A stretch of DNA of 64,000 nucleotides from Danxiaibacter flavus (GTDB taxonomy: Bacteria > Bacteroidota > Bacteroidia > Chitinophagales > Chitinophagaceae): positions 1-64,000 of the forward strand of contig NZ_JAULBC010000009.1 of assembly GCF_041060425.1 (NCBI RefSeq), in the 5' to 3' direction. Of the stretch, positions 56,200 to 64,000 are shown in pieces. Within the stretch, counting starts at the first letter, position 1, and the number at the start of each line of letters is the position of its first letter. The translations under genes and the position numbers were made by a program. Below the pieces are notes generated by a model that saw only the letters and a list, made by a program, of their open reading frames with translations, did no database searches and was not told where the DNA came from.

Positions 56200-58606
56200 T
56201 TTCTGTTGGTCTGTCATCTAAAATAATTTTCTTTAAACGTTGGTACATAAATGATACTGAAAGAAGCAATATGCCCAGTAAAATAAACGCCGCGATTTTT
56301 CCGCCGGGTGAAATATTGCTGAGATCATTTACAAAAAGCTTTAAAATAGTAACACCAAAAATACTGAGCGCTATAACACGCAGCGTTTTGTTGTGATGGC
56401 GGAACCCCAGCCAGATAATTATAAAGGATGAAATGCCCAATAAAATGCTTAGTCCGGCTTTAGCAAAAATTCTTTCCGCCACATCTATGGATCCCGGTCC
56501 TCTGTAATACAACCACACATACAAATGTTGCATCTCAATGCTCAGAACCAGGATTATTGCAAGTGTTATGACCCAGGTAATAGCACGCATGCTCTTTTTA
56601 TACGGTTCTTGATCAGCCGAGATATGCCGGATCAGGTTGTTTATAATCAGGCATAAAAAGACAACACTGATAATGTGTGCAACAAAATGTATTTTATGTT
56701 GATTTGCAGTTAGCGAGGTTTTCTCCAGATCATATACGCCGGGGATGTTAAAGAGATAAATAAACAGCAAAACGCCCGGAACAACAATGCGCAGGGTATT
56801 GGATGTGCTAATGTTAAACCTGCGGAACAAGATGTATAACACCACTGCAAATGCAAAAATATACAACGGAACATAAATGCTGGTTAGTGATACATCAGGG
56901 TATCTTTGCGTATACTGATCAACAACTTCAAAAAGACCTGCAAGGAATACAATAATGGATGCAGCTGTTACATAAAATAGCTGTGCAGTTTTATTGGTGA
57001 CGGGCCGGATATAAAAAGTGTCTATCTGTTTTCTCAATAACAGAAATACGATGAATAATGCCGATGCTACAACTGTTCCGGTAATAAATGCCTTGTTGGT
57101 AATTACAGGAACTATGCGGCCGCTTCCATAAACATTCATCCAATCCATTACAAGGCTGATGATAGTAAGAACCGTTATGATGGCAGAAGCTATTTTAAAC
57201 AGCGGGATCGCCGATCTTTGATGCAGCCAGTATAAAACAACAATTTCTGCTGACCAGAAGAGTGTGATATAGTTACCTTTTAACTGAACGGGGGCAGCAA
57301 GCGAAATGAAAGATAATGTGATGCCTATCAGCAGGTAAATAAAATTGCGGTCGGCATTCTGTCTTTTAAATATAGCGTATGATAGAGCGAGATTGATTAA
57401 TCCCAAACCAGCGGTAAACAATCCCTTGTATTCACTTGTAGATGTCTTTCCTGCCAAAAGATACATGCCCGCTGCATAATAGGCGAGGTTAATGCTCAAG
57501 AGCATTATAAAATCAAACGCGTGCAACCTGCCTTTTTTTGCCACATGATAGATCAGGGTCATCACAATGAACATGCAATAGAAGATGGATGCAAAGATGA
57601 AGGCACCCACGCGCGGAAGCGTGGATGAGCTTTCATTGATCAGCCAGCCCGCATAAAGAATAACAGTGAAGAAGAATGCAATGAAGTTAAGTGGCCGCCA
57701 TTGCTTGTAATTTGCCAGCACAATTAATCCGGCATTTAAAATAGCAATATAGGTGAACAGTACAATATAGTTGCCATGACCGGTACTAACCAGAAGCGGC
57801 GTAATAAATCCGCCAATTGTAGCGATAACAGCCAGCTCCAGGCGGTTGTAAAGAATGGATAAAATGACGGCAAAAACTGTGATCACCACCATGATTACAA
57901 AAGCAACCGTTTGAGAAAATAAATGGTATTGATGAAAGGCGAATGCAATTGTGAAATAGAAAACTGCTAAACCACCACCGGCAAGAACAGAGCTGAATGA
58001 GCGGTAATTTTTGCTGAGTTTATGTGCCAGTGCAATTAAAATTCCGCCGCACAAAAGCCCGATACAAACACGGCCGATCTCGTTGATCCAATCCTGGTCA
58101 ATGGCATATTTTACAAAGAAGGCGATGCCCAGTACAAGAATGGCGATCCCTATTTTGTTGATCAGGTTTTCCCCGATGAATTTCTCAATGTCGGGATTTT
58201 TTGCCAGCCAGTTGCTGAAAAAGCCCGGGCGTTCTTCGGCATGTTGAACTGCAGCATGAACCCGAGGTGCAGGAGCACTTTCCCATTCAACAGGAGGAAA
58301 GTCAACAACGGACGATTCCGCTTCTGCCACTGGCTCTGGTATTATTGTAAGTGCGGGTGTTATTGGTTCTTCTATGATTGAAACCGGAGAAGGTGGAACC
58401 GTTGCTTCAGTCTCCGGTTGTACCGTTTGAGGAATATTGCTATCCTGCGCGGGGGCCGGAACAAACTTATCTTTCAGTTGTACGATTTCTTTCTCGAGAG
58501 ATCTCAGATGTTGTTTCAGATCTGTTGTGAGATCTTTTTGTGCCGACACTTTTGATAATAAAATGCCGATCATTACGAGCAATACTATCAGGAGAAATAT
58601 TTCCAT
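56189..58606 (-). CDS. DUF2339 polytopic membrane protein
   Basis: 805 aa with one N-terminal membrane helix, a short coiled-coil (about 20-50), a Pro/Glu-rich linker (about 55-115) and then about 22-24 transmembrane helices. The entry into the membrane region (WLAKNPDIEKFIGENLINKI, with GENLINKIGIAILVLG) is diagnostic of DUF2339. Function unknown. It is coupled by overlap to the DUF3999 gene, a pairing known in several phyla. Confidence 0.88.
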   Translation of the reverse strand: MEIFLLIVLLVMIGILLSKVSAQKDLTTDLKQHLRSLEKEIVQLKDKFVPAPAQDSNIPQTVQPETEATVPPSPVSIIEEPITPALTIIPEPVAEAESSVVDFPPVEWESAPAPRVHAAVQHAEERPGFFSNWLAKNPDIEKFIGENLINKIGIAILVLGIAFFVKYAIDQDWINEIGRVCIGLLCGGILIALAHKLSKNYRSFSSVLAGGGLAVFYFTIAFAFHQYHLFSQTVAFVIMVVITVFAVILSILYNRLELAVIATIGGFITPLLVSTGHGNYIVLFTYIAILNAGLIVLANYKQWRPLNFIAFFFTVILYAGWLINESSSTLPRVGAFIFASIFYCMFIVMTLIYHVAKKGRLHAFDFIMLLSINLAYYAAGMYLLAGKTSTSEYKGLFTAGLGLINLALSYAIFKRQNADRNFIYLLIGITLSFISLAAPVQLKGNYITLFWSAEIVVLYWLHQRSAIPLFKIASAIITVLTIISLVMDWMNVYGSGRIVPVITNKAFITGTVVASALFIVFLLLRKQIDTFYIRPVTNKTAQLFYVTAASIIVFLAGLFEVVDQYTQRYPDVSLTSIYVPLYIFAFAVVLYILFRRFNISTSNTLRIVVPGVLLFIYLFNIPGVYDLEKTSLTANQHKIHFVAHIISVVFLCLIINNLIRHISADQEPYKKSMRAITWVITLAIILVLSIEMQHLYVWLYYRGPGSIDVAERIFAKAGLSILLGISSFIIIWLGFRHHNKTLRVIALSIFGVTILKLFVNDLSNISPGGKIAAFILLGILLLSVSFMYQRLKKIILDDRPTENEV

Positions 58607-58734
58607 TGGTTGTGGGTTTGTTTTTGGGCGCTAAATAAGGGTTCTCTTAAAACTTGAAAAGTAAGGGAAAAAATTGATGTTGTAAAACGATGAGATTTCC
58701 ATAAGCGAGGCAGGTGGCCTTTCATTACTTAAGC

Positions 58735-58853
58735 CTCGCTGCGCCGCCGCTTCGTTGCATTCGCCGCGTGAAACCTCATCCCTCGCGCGAACAGTTTTAA
58801 GCTTTAGGCTTTGGGCTTTAAGCTTTAACCTTCCTCCATCCTTCTTATTTTTG
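58735..58853. repeat. Repeat words and a -7 box in the DUF2339/FNR divergent gap
   Basis: A GC-rich word (CTCGCTGCGCCGCCGCTTCG, then CGCCGCGTGAAAC) at about 58735-58773 resembles the 28-kb array in reverse. GCTTTAG heptads follow at 58797-58830. TATTTTTG (58846-58853) is a good -7 box 34 bases before the reductase start. No gene in 281 bases. Confidence 0.7.
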
Positions 58854-58887
58854 CCGGGAAAAATGTAACTTAAGAAAAATTATAACT

Positions 58888-59619
58888 ATGCTTGAACCAT
58901 GGAGAACAGGCAAGGTCATCAGGATTGAAGATATTACTCCCATTACCAAAAGGTTCTGGATTGCAGTAGATGATCTGGAGCGTTTTGATTTTAAGCCCGG
59001 ACAATTTGTAACACTTGATCTGCCAATTGATGAAAAACGCAATAAAAGATGGAGAAGCTATTCCATTGCTTCCTGGCCCGATGGTACGAATGTGATTGAA
59101 CTGGTGATTGTATTGCTGGAAGGAGGACGCGGTACCCACTATTTGTTCAATGAAGTGAGCGAAGGGAGTGAGCTGACATTACGCGGTCCGCAGGGTGTTT
59201 TTACGTTGCCGGAATCGCTTGAAAAGGACATGTTTCTGATTTGCACCGGAACAGGCATTGCGCCGTTCAGATCCATGGTTAATTATATTCACCAGCATAA
59301 TGTTCCGCACAGGGATATTCACCTCATTTTTGGCTGTCGCAGAACAATGGATTGTCTTTATGGTGTTGAAATGAAAGCGCTTGAAAAAGAACTGGAGGGC
59401 TTCTCCTACATCCCGACTTTTTCCCGCGAGCATGACAATCCCGCCGACATCCGCAAAGGGTACGTACATGCGGTTTACGAAGAAATTGTTACAAAGAATC
59501 AACTGGCTCCCGCATCATTCTATCTCTGCGGCTGGAAAGACATGATCGATCAGGCGAAGGAGAAGATCCTGAGTTTTGGGTATGATAAGCATGATATTCA
59601 TTTGGAGTTGTATGGGTAG
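58888..59619 (+). CDS. Ferredoxin-NADP reductase-like flavoprotein
   Basis: 243 aa, one FAD domain plus one NAD(P) domain with no iron-sulfur domain. The FAD motif is R56-S-Y-S59 (RSYSIAS) and the nucleotide motif is GTGIAP (121-126). A C-terminal YLCGW motif (about 209-213) matches the FNR superfamily. It passes electrons between NAD(P)H and a ferredoxin or flavodoxin; the partner is not nearby. The TAG stop is followed at once by AGCTATC-type heptads. Confidence 0.9.
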   Translation: MLEPWRTGKVIRIEDITPITKRFWIAVDDLERFDFKPGQFVTLDLPIDEKRNKRWRSYSIASWPDGTNVIELVIVLLEGGRGTHYLFNEVSEGSELTLRGPQGVFTLPESLEKDMFLICTGTGIAPFRSMVNYIHQHNVPHRDIHLIFGCRRTMDCLYGVEMKALEKELEGFSYIPTFSREHDNPADIRKGYVHAVYEEIVTKNQLAPASFYLCGWKDMIDQAKEKILSFGYDKHDIHLELYG

Positions 59620-59654
59620 ACAGCTGTCAGCTATTAGCTATCAGCTGTCAGCTG
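59620..59654 (+). repeat. Heptad tract (AGCTRTC)n after the reductase gene
   Basis: Units AGCTGTC, AGCTATT, AGCTATC and AGCTGTC (period 7) begin 4 bases after the stop codon. The inverted partner tract is at 59886-59928. Confidence 0.9.
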
Positions 59655-59696
59655 GTGTTGTCGCCAGAAAATGAATTGAAGCATATTGAATAAAGT

Positions 59697-59730
59697 AAAA
59701 GAGGAAACAATAATTTGTCTCCTCTTTTTT
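59697..59730. terminator. Terminator, copy 1
   Basis: AAAAGAGG...CCTCTTTTTT with A- and T-rich flanks. Confidence 0.8.
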
Positions 59731-59822
59731 ATACGTGTTATTTCGGCAGGCGTCAGGCTGGCAATTAATAGCTATCAGTAAGCGTTATCGCAGAATATCT
59801 AACTCTTGACACAGCTAAAAAT

Positions 59823-59857
59823 AAAAAGAGGAAACAACGATCGGTTTCCTCTTTTTT
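59823..59857. terminator. Terminator, copy 2 (bidirectional)
   Basis: A perfect 13-bp stem, AAAAAGAGGAAAC (59823-59835) and GTTTCCTCTTTTT (from 59844), is similar in sequence to copy 1, so the pair may be a duplication. Confidence 0.9.
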
Positions 59858-59885
59858 ATAAGCCAATATTTTCATCCGGCGTCAT

Positions 59886-59928
59886 AGCTAAGCTAATAGC
59901 TCATAGCTGAAAGCTGACAGCTAAAGCG
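59886..59928 (-). repeat. Heptad tract after and into the glyQS stop codon
   Basis: On the - strand AGCTGTC, AGCTTTC, AGCTATG and AGCTATT units begin at the TAG stop of glyQS. With 59620-59654 they form an inverted pair around two terminators. Confidence 0.9.
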
Positions 59929-61375
59929 TAATCAGATCCAGCACCTTCGCCTTAATCTCACTAATATGTATCCTTTCCTGCTGCATGCTGTCGCGGTGGC
60001 GGATGGTAACGGTTTGATCTTCTTTTGTCTGGTGGTCTACAGTAATGCAGAATGGCGTACCGATTGCATCCTGTCTGCGGTAGCGTTTACCAATTGCATC
60101 TTTTTCTTCGTAGAAACAACGGAAATGAGGTTTGCAGGTATTCATAATTTCCCTTGCAATTTCCGGTAGGCCATCTTTCTTGGTTAATGGCATAATGCCC
60201 AGCTTAATTGGCGCGATAGCCGGAGGCAAATGCAATACAACACGGCTGTCTGGGCTACCATCTTCTTTGGTCCAGGTTTCTTCCTCATAAGCGTGAGAAA
60301 GGATCAGCAGGAACATCCTGTCAAGACCAATAGAAGTTTCAATTACATAAGGCACATAATGCTGGTTGATCTCGGTATCAAAATACGTCAGTTTTTTACC
60401 GCTGTATTTCTGGTGATTGCCCAGGTCAAAGTCAGTACGTGAGTGAATACCCTCCACTTCTTTAAAGCCGATCGGGAATTCATATTCAATATCAAGCGCC
60501 GCATCAGCGTAGTGCGCTAATTTAACGTGATCGTGAAAACGGTATTTGTCAGCCGGAATGCCCAGGCTTAAATGCCATTTCAAACGGGTTTCTTTCCAGT
60601 AGTCGTACCATTCCTTTTGCGTGCCAGGCTTAATGAAGAATTGCATTTCCATCTGCTCAAACTCACGCATACGGAAAATAAACTGGCGTGCAACGATCTC
60701 GTTACGGAAAGCCTTACCAATCTGTGCAATACCAAAAGGAATTTTCATCCTCGCAGTTTTCTGCACATTCAGAAAGTTTACGAAGATGCCCTGCGCTGTT
60801 TCTGGTCGCAGGTAAATGGTATCAGCTTCATCAGAAACAGAACCTATTTGGGTCGAGAACATCAGGTTAAACTGACGGATCTCTGTCCAGTTGCTGGTTT
60901 CGCTTACAGCACAAACAATTTTGTTGTCTTCTATCAATTTTTTCAGTCCGGCAAAATCATCATTTGCCAGCAGCTGATCCATGGTTGCCAGCAGTTCATC
61001 GGCCTGCTTTTCGCCATCAGCGCCTTTTTCTTTCAGTTTATCAGCATGAGCTTCAATCAGGTGATCAACGCGGTAGCGTTTTTTGCTATCCTTGTTGTCA
61101 ATCATCGGATCGCTGAAATTATCAACGTGACCGCTTGCTTTCCAGGTAGTTGGATGCATGAAAATGGCAGCATCAATACCCACAATGTTCTCGTGCATCT
61201 GGGTCATGCTTTTCCACCAATAGTCGCGGATGTTCTTTTTTAATTCGCTTCCATGGGGACCGTAATCATACACGGCACTCAATCCATCGTAAATTTCACT
61301 ACTTGGAAAAACAAAGCCATACTCCTTGGCATGGGATATAATTGATTGAAATCTATTGTTGTCTTGTACGCTCAT
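59921..61375 (-). CDS. glyQS: Glycyl-tRNA synthetase, single-chain class II type
   Basis: 484 aa from the ATG at 61375, matching the family start (SVQDNNRFQSIISHAKEYGF). Charges tRNA-Gly. Class II motif 1 lies near DGLSAVYDYGPHGSELK, motif 2 at FRNEIVARQFIFRMREFEQM and motif 3 at the IETSIGLDRMF region. The C-terminal anticodon-binding domain begins at about 385. This alpha2 eukaryote/archaea-like form is the one found in Bacteroidota. A TATCTTTG box lies 7 bases upstream of the ATG. Confidence 0.97.
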   Translation of the reverse strand: MSVQDNNRFQSIISHAKEYGFVFPSSEIYDGLSAVYDYGPHGSELKKNIRDYWWKSMTQMHENIVGIDAAIFMHPTTWKASGHVDNFSDPMIDNKDSKKRYRVDHLIEAHADKLKEKGADGEKQADELLATMDQLLANDDFAGLKKLIEDNKIVCAVSETSNWTEIRQFNLMFSTQIGSVSDEADTIYLRPETAQGIFVNFLNVQKTARMKIPFGIAQIGKAFRNEIVARQFIFRMREFEQMEMQFFIKPGTQKEWYDYWKETRLKWHLSLGIPADKYRFHDHVKLAHYADAALDIEYEFPIGFKEVEGIHSRTDFDLGNHQKYSGKKLTYFDTEINQHYVPYVIETSIGLDRMFLLILSHAYEEETWTKEDGSPDSRVVLHLPPAIAPIKLGIMPLTKKDGLPEIAREIMNTCKPHFRCFYEEKDAIGKRYRRQDAIGTPFCITVDHQTKEDQTVTIRHRDSMQQERIHISEIKAKVLDLITL

Positions 61376-61381
61376 AGGGCG

Positions 61382-61389
61382 CAAAGATA
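61382..61389 (-). promoter_or_regulatory. Candidate -7 box for glyQS
   Basis: CAAAGATA reads TATCTTTG on the coding strand, 7 bases before the start codon. If used, the mRNA would be almost leaderless. Confidence 0.45.
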
Positions 61390-61408
61390 GGGGGTAGGCA
61401 GCATTCAT

Positions 61409-61838
61409 GTTTCACGCAAAAAGGCGAAAGTTTCACGAAAAGTTCGCGCGGACGGTGTTGTTTCACGCGGCGGACGCAAAGAAGCAGCGGCGCAGCGACG
61501 GTTGCGACTGCCCTCAGAACTTAACGAAATTCGGCAGTCATAACAACCTCGCACAAAAAAAGCTGAAGATCTCTTGTCTTCAGCTTGTATAAAGAAAATG
61601 TATTAAATGTAATTGTTCTCGTTTCTGGCCGCCTTCTCGCTTTTTCGTTCTCAAAAAAACTTTGTGCTTCTTCGCGCTTTTGTGCCGTCGTGTTTTTAAT
61701 CTCCGTGCCTCGCCTGTGCGACTCTGTCTCCGTGGTTTATCCCTTTGTGCTGCTTTGCGCCTTAGCGCCTTTGTGGCAACAAAATCGTGTCTCGCCTGTG
61801 CCGCCCTGTCTCCGTGGTTCAAAACCCGCGCGTCAGCG
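61409..61838. repeat. Gap with dispersed repeat words and one terminator
   Basis: TTTCACGC/CGGACGCAAAGAAGCAGCG words at about 61409-61500 resemble the 28-kb array. At 61630-61838 the complement of the CACGGAGAC/GCACAAAGGGATAAACC word seen near 54.6 kb appears twice. Open frames here are translations of repeats. No gene in 430 bases. Confidence 0.85.
61555..61586 (-). terminator. Terminator for the leftward gene at 61839
   Basis: AAGCTGAAGA (61560-61569) and TCTTCAGCTT (61577-61586) form a perfect 10-bp stem, followed on the - strand by seven T. Confidence 0.85.
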
Positions 61839-64000
61839 CTATTCTTCCAATCTGTCTCTCTCTTCCATTTTCTTGTAAGCCATGATGAATACGGCACCCA
61901 GGTTTTTGTATGGTGGCACGTAATCATCAAACAGCGTATTGTGCGCGAATCTTTTTTCCAGGTTGCTCCACATGCCCGGCCAGTCGAGGTCCTTGCCCTG
62001 GCGCAGCGTTTCCACTATCGCGCTGATCATCGGCATATTAATAAGTCCGCTACCTGTTTGCTTACTCGAAATAATCTGGGCGGTAGGGCAAGTGTTAAGC
62101 ACTGTGCTCAGGCTCTGGTATCCGCCACAGCTACCCAGCAACACAACCTTGGCAGACGGCGCCAGTTGCTGTAATGTGGAAATAAGGTAATAGCTATGCC
62201 CGCGGTGAATGACCATTGTCGGATCAAGCCCTTTATCTGTAAGGTATTGGCCAAGTGCAGCCTGCGCATCAGCATCAAGTCCTTTGGTTTCATCCAGTGG
62301 CCTGTTAGAATAGATAGAAATAGGTGTTCCTTTTGTGGAGCGCACTTCCACCCATTTCGCAGAAGGAATTATTTTCCAGTTGCCGTTGCTCATGTTGCTA
62401 AGAAAGCTATTAAATACGTTCGTGCCGTCTTTATCGCCGTAGAAGAACTGCTGAATAATAATTCTTCCTGTGCCATCCTTCATCATGGCATTCGGCATGG
62501 AGTATACCGGCGGAATACCCAGTGTGGCGGTCAAATCAATCTTGTTGTTCGGATCAATTGACTGGAAGATGGTATTTAATATTCCGTAAATGCGCGTAGC
62601 TTTTACATTCTTGGTCTTTTGTGCCTGCTCCAGGTTATATTGTACCTGGCTCAGGATAAGTCTTTTGATGGCGGGATCTTTAATGCTTGAATAAGAGTTG
62701 GCCACATCCACCGCATCTTCCAGGTTCTGCGTTTTATCAAGACCGCGCACAAACGCCACCATTAGCATTTCTGCGTTCTGCTTATCCATTCTACCTAAAA
62801 AGTTATCTAATGTGTTATAGTTGGCAGCCATCTTGATCCACTTTTTAAAGTGATCGAAATACACGCTCATCAACAGGCTGTCACCTTTCTGCATCTTGCC
62901 TTTCCAGATACGAGGATAAACACCATTTACATAGCTGGATGTATAAATTTCTTCTTCTCCTAAAACTGCCATGTAATAAAGTTCCTGCGGGGTAAGCTTT
63001 TCAATGCTTTTAAAGCGGATGTTGTCTGGTTTTTCATGCAGACCATTGATCTCATTGATATACACTTCTTTGGCTTTAAAGCGCAAACGGTTCGTGAGCG
63101 TTTGCATGGCCATCGGAGTATCTCTTTTAATTACACGCGATGCATAATCCAGTTCAGTTCTGACAAGCAGGCTATAATACTTTTCATCATTATCCATCAC
63201 ACTCTCAATCTCTTCAAAGGTCGTCTTTCCTTTATACAGATTGTCCAGGAAGGGGAAATACTGACGGCCGGTTTTCATCTTGGCCATCTTGTAAATAATC
63301 TTCACTAACGGATCATTCACGCTGCCTATTTTTCCGGCAAATGAATTGGTTGCCGCGGCATAGGTGTACAGATTTTCCTGTTGTGTGCGGGCTGCTTTTA
63401 TAATTAAACTGTCAGCAAAAGGCAGGTTTGGCTTTTCGCTTAAAGTCGGCAATATGCGTTCCGGGTATTTGGACAGATATTTTGCCATCAGGTCGTTTCT
63501 GCAGGCTTGTGCATCAACATTGTCTTTAAACGCGATGCTATTTATCAGCATATTACCTGTTTCATAAGCATTTTTCTGAATGAGGGGTAATATGCTTTGG
63601 TGCTGCATTTCAAGATCCATGGCTGATTTAAAATCCTTAACCAGTTGTGGCAATGCATTGCCTTTTACCTGTTTTTGCCTGTATTGCGAAATATAGGCCG
63701 TAAGCACTTCATTCAATCCGCGAAGAAATTTGATCTTGGTATTCGCGTCAGTTGAAGCATTGCCTTCTATTTCATTCTGTAAATTATCGATGCCTACCGT
63801 GGCTGCGTAGGTTATCTGGTTGTTTAGATCATCATCAGAAGAAGGGGCAAATTTGTCGTCCTGTTTACCGTCCAGTGTGAAAAGTGTTCTTTGTGACTGG
63901 TTGATATTTTCATGAAACATCTTCCTCATCAAAGGTATATCCTGTCCTGTGGTACCGGTTGTCTGGGCAGAAGCAAAAAAATTAATAAAGACTACAAAAC
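61839..64000 (-). CDS. Secreted protein with C-terminal caspase-like (clan CD-like) region, 5' end outside the window
   Basis: The frame stays open to base 64000. Upstream of the first ATG (63929) it reads FVVFINFFASAQTTGTTGQD, clearly a signal peptide, so the true start lies beyond the window and about 718 codons are present. The long N-terminal part (about 500 residues) is helical with no family I recognise. The C-terminal 200 residues have a beta-strand ending TMVIHRGH (His codons 62205-62207 and 62196-62198) and a second ending VVLLGSC (Cys codon 62127-62129), spaced as in caspase/CHAT/gingipain peptidases. Peptidase activity is inference. A terminator follows 250 bases downstream, beyond repeats. 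Confidence 0.7.
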   Translation of the reverse strand, partial: FVVFINFFASAQTTGTTGQDIPLMRKMFHENINQSQRTLFTLDGKQDDKFAPSSDDDLNNQITYAATVGIDNLQNEIEGNASTDANTKIKFLRGLNEVLTAYISQYRQKQVKGNALPQLVKDFKSAMDLEMQHQSILPLIQKNAYETGNMLINSIAFKDNVDAQACRNDLMAKYLSKYPERILPTLSEKPNLPFADSLIIKAARTQQENLYTYAAATNSFAGKIGSVNDPLVKIIYKMAKMKTGRQYFPFLDNLYKGKTTFEEIESVMDNDEKYYSLLVRTELDYASRVIKRDTPMAMQTLTNRLRFKAKEVYINEINGLHEKPDNIRFKSIEKLTPQELYYMAVLGEEEIYTSSYVNGVYPRIWKGKMQKGDSLLMSVYFDHFKKWIKMAANYNTLDNFLGRMDKQNAEMLMVAFVRGLDKTQNLEDAVDVANSYSSIKDPAIKRLILSQVQYNLEQAQKTKNVKATRIYGILNTIFQSIDPNNKIDLTATLGIPPVYSMPNAMMKDGTGRIIIQQFFYGDKDGTNVFNSFLSNMSNGNWKIIPSAKWVEVRSTKGTPISIYSNRPLDETKGLDADAQAALGQYLTDKGLDPTMVIHRGHSYYLISTLQQLAPSAKVVLLGSCGGYQSLSTVLNTCPTAQIISSKQTGSGLINMPMISAIVETLRQGKDLDWPGMWSNLEKRFAHNTLFDDYVPPYKNLGAVFIMAYKKMEERDRLEE

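Noticed and set aside
60572..61243. 223-codon open frame opposite glyQS
   Set aside because: Antisense shadow of a highly conserved synthetase; no independent coding features.
61580..62174. Open frames of 97-170 codons at the end of the last gene
   Set aside because: They translate dispersed CACGGAGAC-type repeats or the opposite strand of the secreted protein.

Overview
The window is chromosomal DNA of a Bacteroidota bacterium, most likely of the Chitinophagaceae or a near relative. This is inferred from two SusC/SusD outer-membrane glycan importers, two ECF sigma/FecR pairs, a single-chain glycyl-tRNA synthetase, DUF4197 and CCDC81-type HU proteins, TAnnTTTG-type -7 promoter boxes, weak Shine-Dalgarno sequences and moderate GC. 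I saw no rRNA, tRNA, CRISPR array, transposase or prophage gene.

Layout. 0.2-9.5 kb: a PBP4-type carboxypeptidase, a Uma2 nuclease-fold protein, a hotdog thioesterase, a DoxX protein, then a rightward envelope operon (1014-aa TPR protein, plug-less barrel, HU-like membrane protein). 10-16.6 kb: a Cys-poor redoxin-like protein, an AGMO-like membrane hydroxylase, DUF4197, an FAD oxidoreductase, a glutaminyl cyclotransferase and a methyltransferase. 16.7-24 kb: DUF58, transglutaminase and MoxR genes plus a secreted repeat protein. 24-26.4 kb: a lone receiver protein, an SDR without the usual catalytic residues and an AraC/GyrI regulator. 26.5-48 kb: a leftward glycan-utilization region with a GH29 fucosidase, SusD/SusC, FecR, ECF sigma, a sulfatase, a phosphoesterase, a second SusD/SusC, FecR and ECF sigma. 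48-51 kb: a deacetylase/GT-C/GT2 glycan-assembly cluster. 51-64 kb: mfd, DUF3999/DUF2339, an FNR-like reductase, glyQS and the 3' part of a secreted protein with a possible caspase-like His/Cys pair.

The glycan region reads as a system for a sulfated, fucose-containing glycan: SusCD complexes import oligosaccharides, the sulfatase and fucosidase trim them, and ECF/FecR pairs sense uptake. Three 13-bp sites (CGCAAACGTTTGA on the coding strand) precede the two sigma genes and the sulfatase gene, suggesting an added LacI-type regulator encoded elsewhere.

The most unusual content is intergenic. (1) Degenerate tandem repeats of period 7 (8 in one case), with a different word at each locus, begin at or inside the 3' ends of genes and bracket terminators between convergent genes. 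(2) A family of long composite repeats ending in AAACCATATAAGG inverted repeats (37 bp perfect in one copy) separates the genes of the glycan region. (3) An array of eight ~105-116 bp GC-rich repeats of alternating subtype lies between susD and the fucosidase gene. (4) A nested palindromic element lies downstream of dacB.
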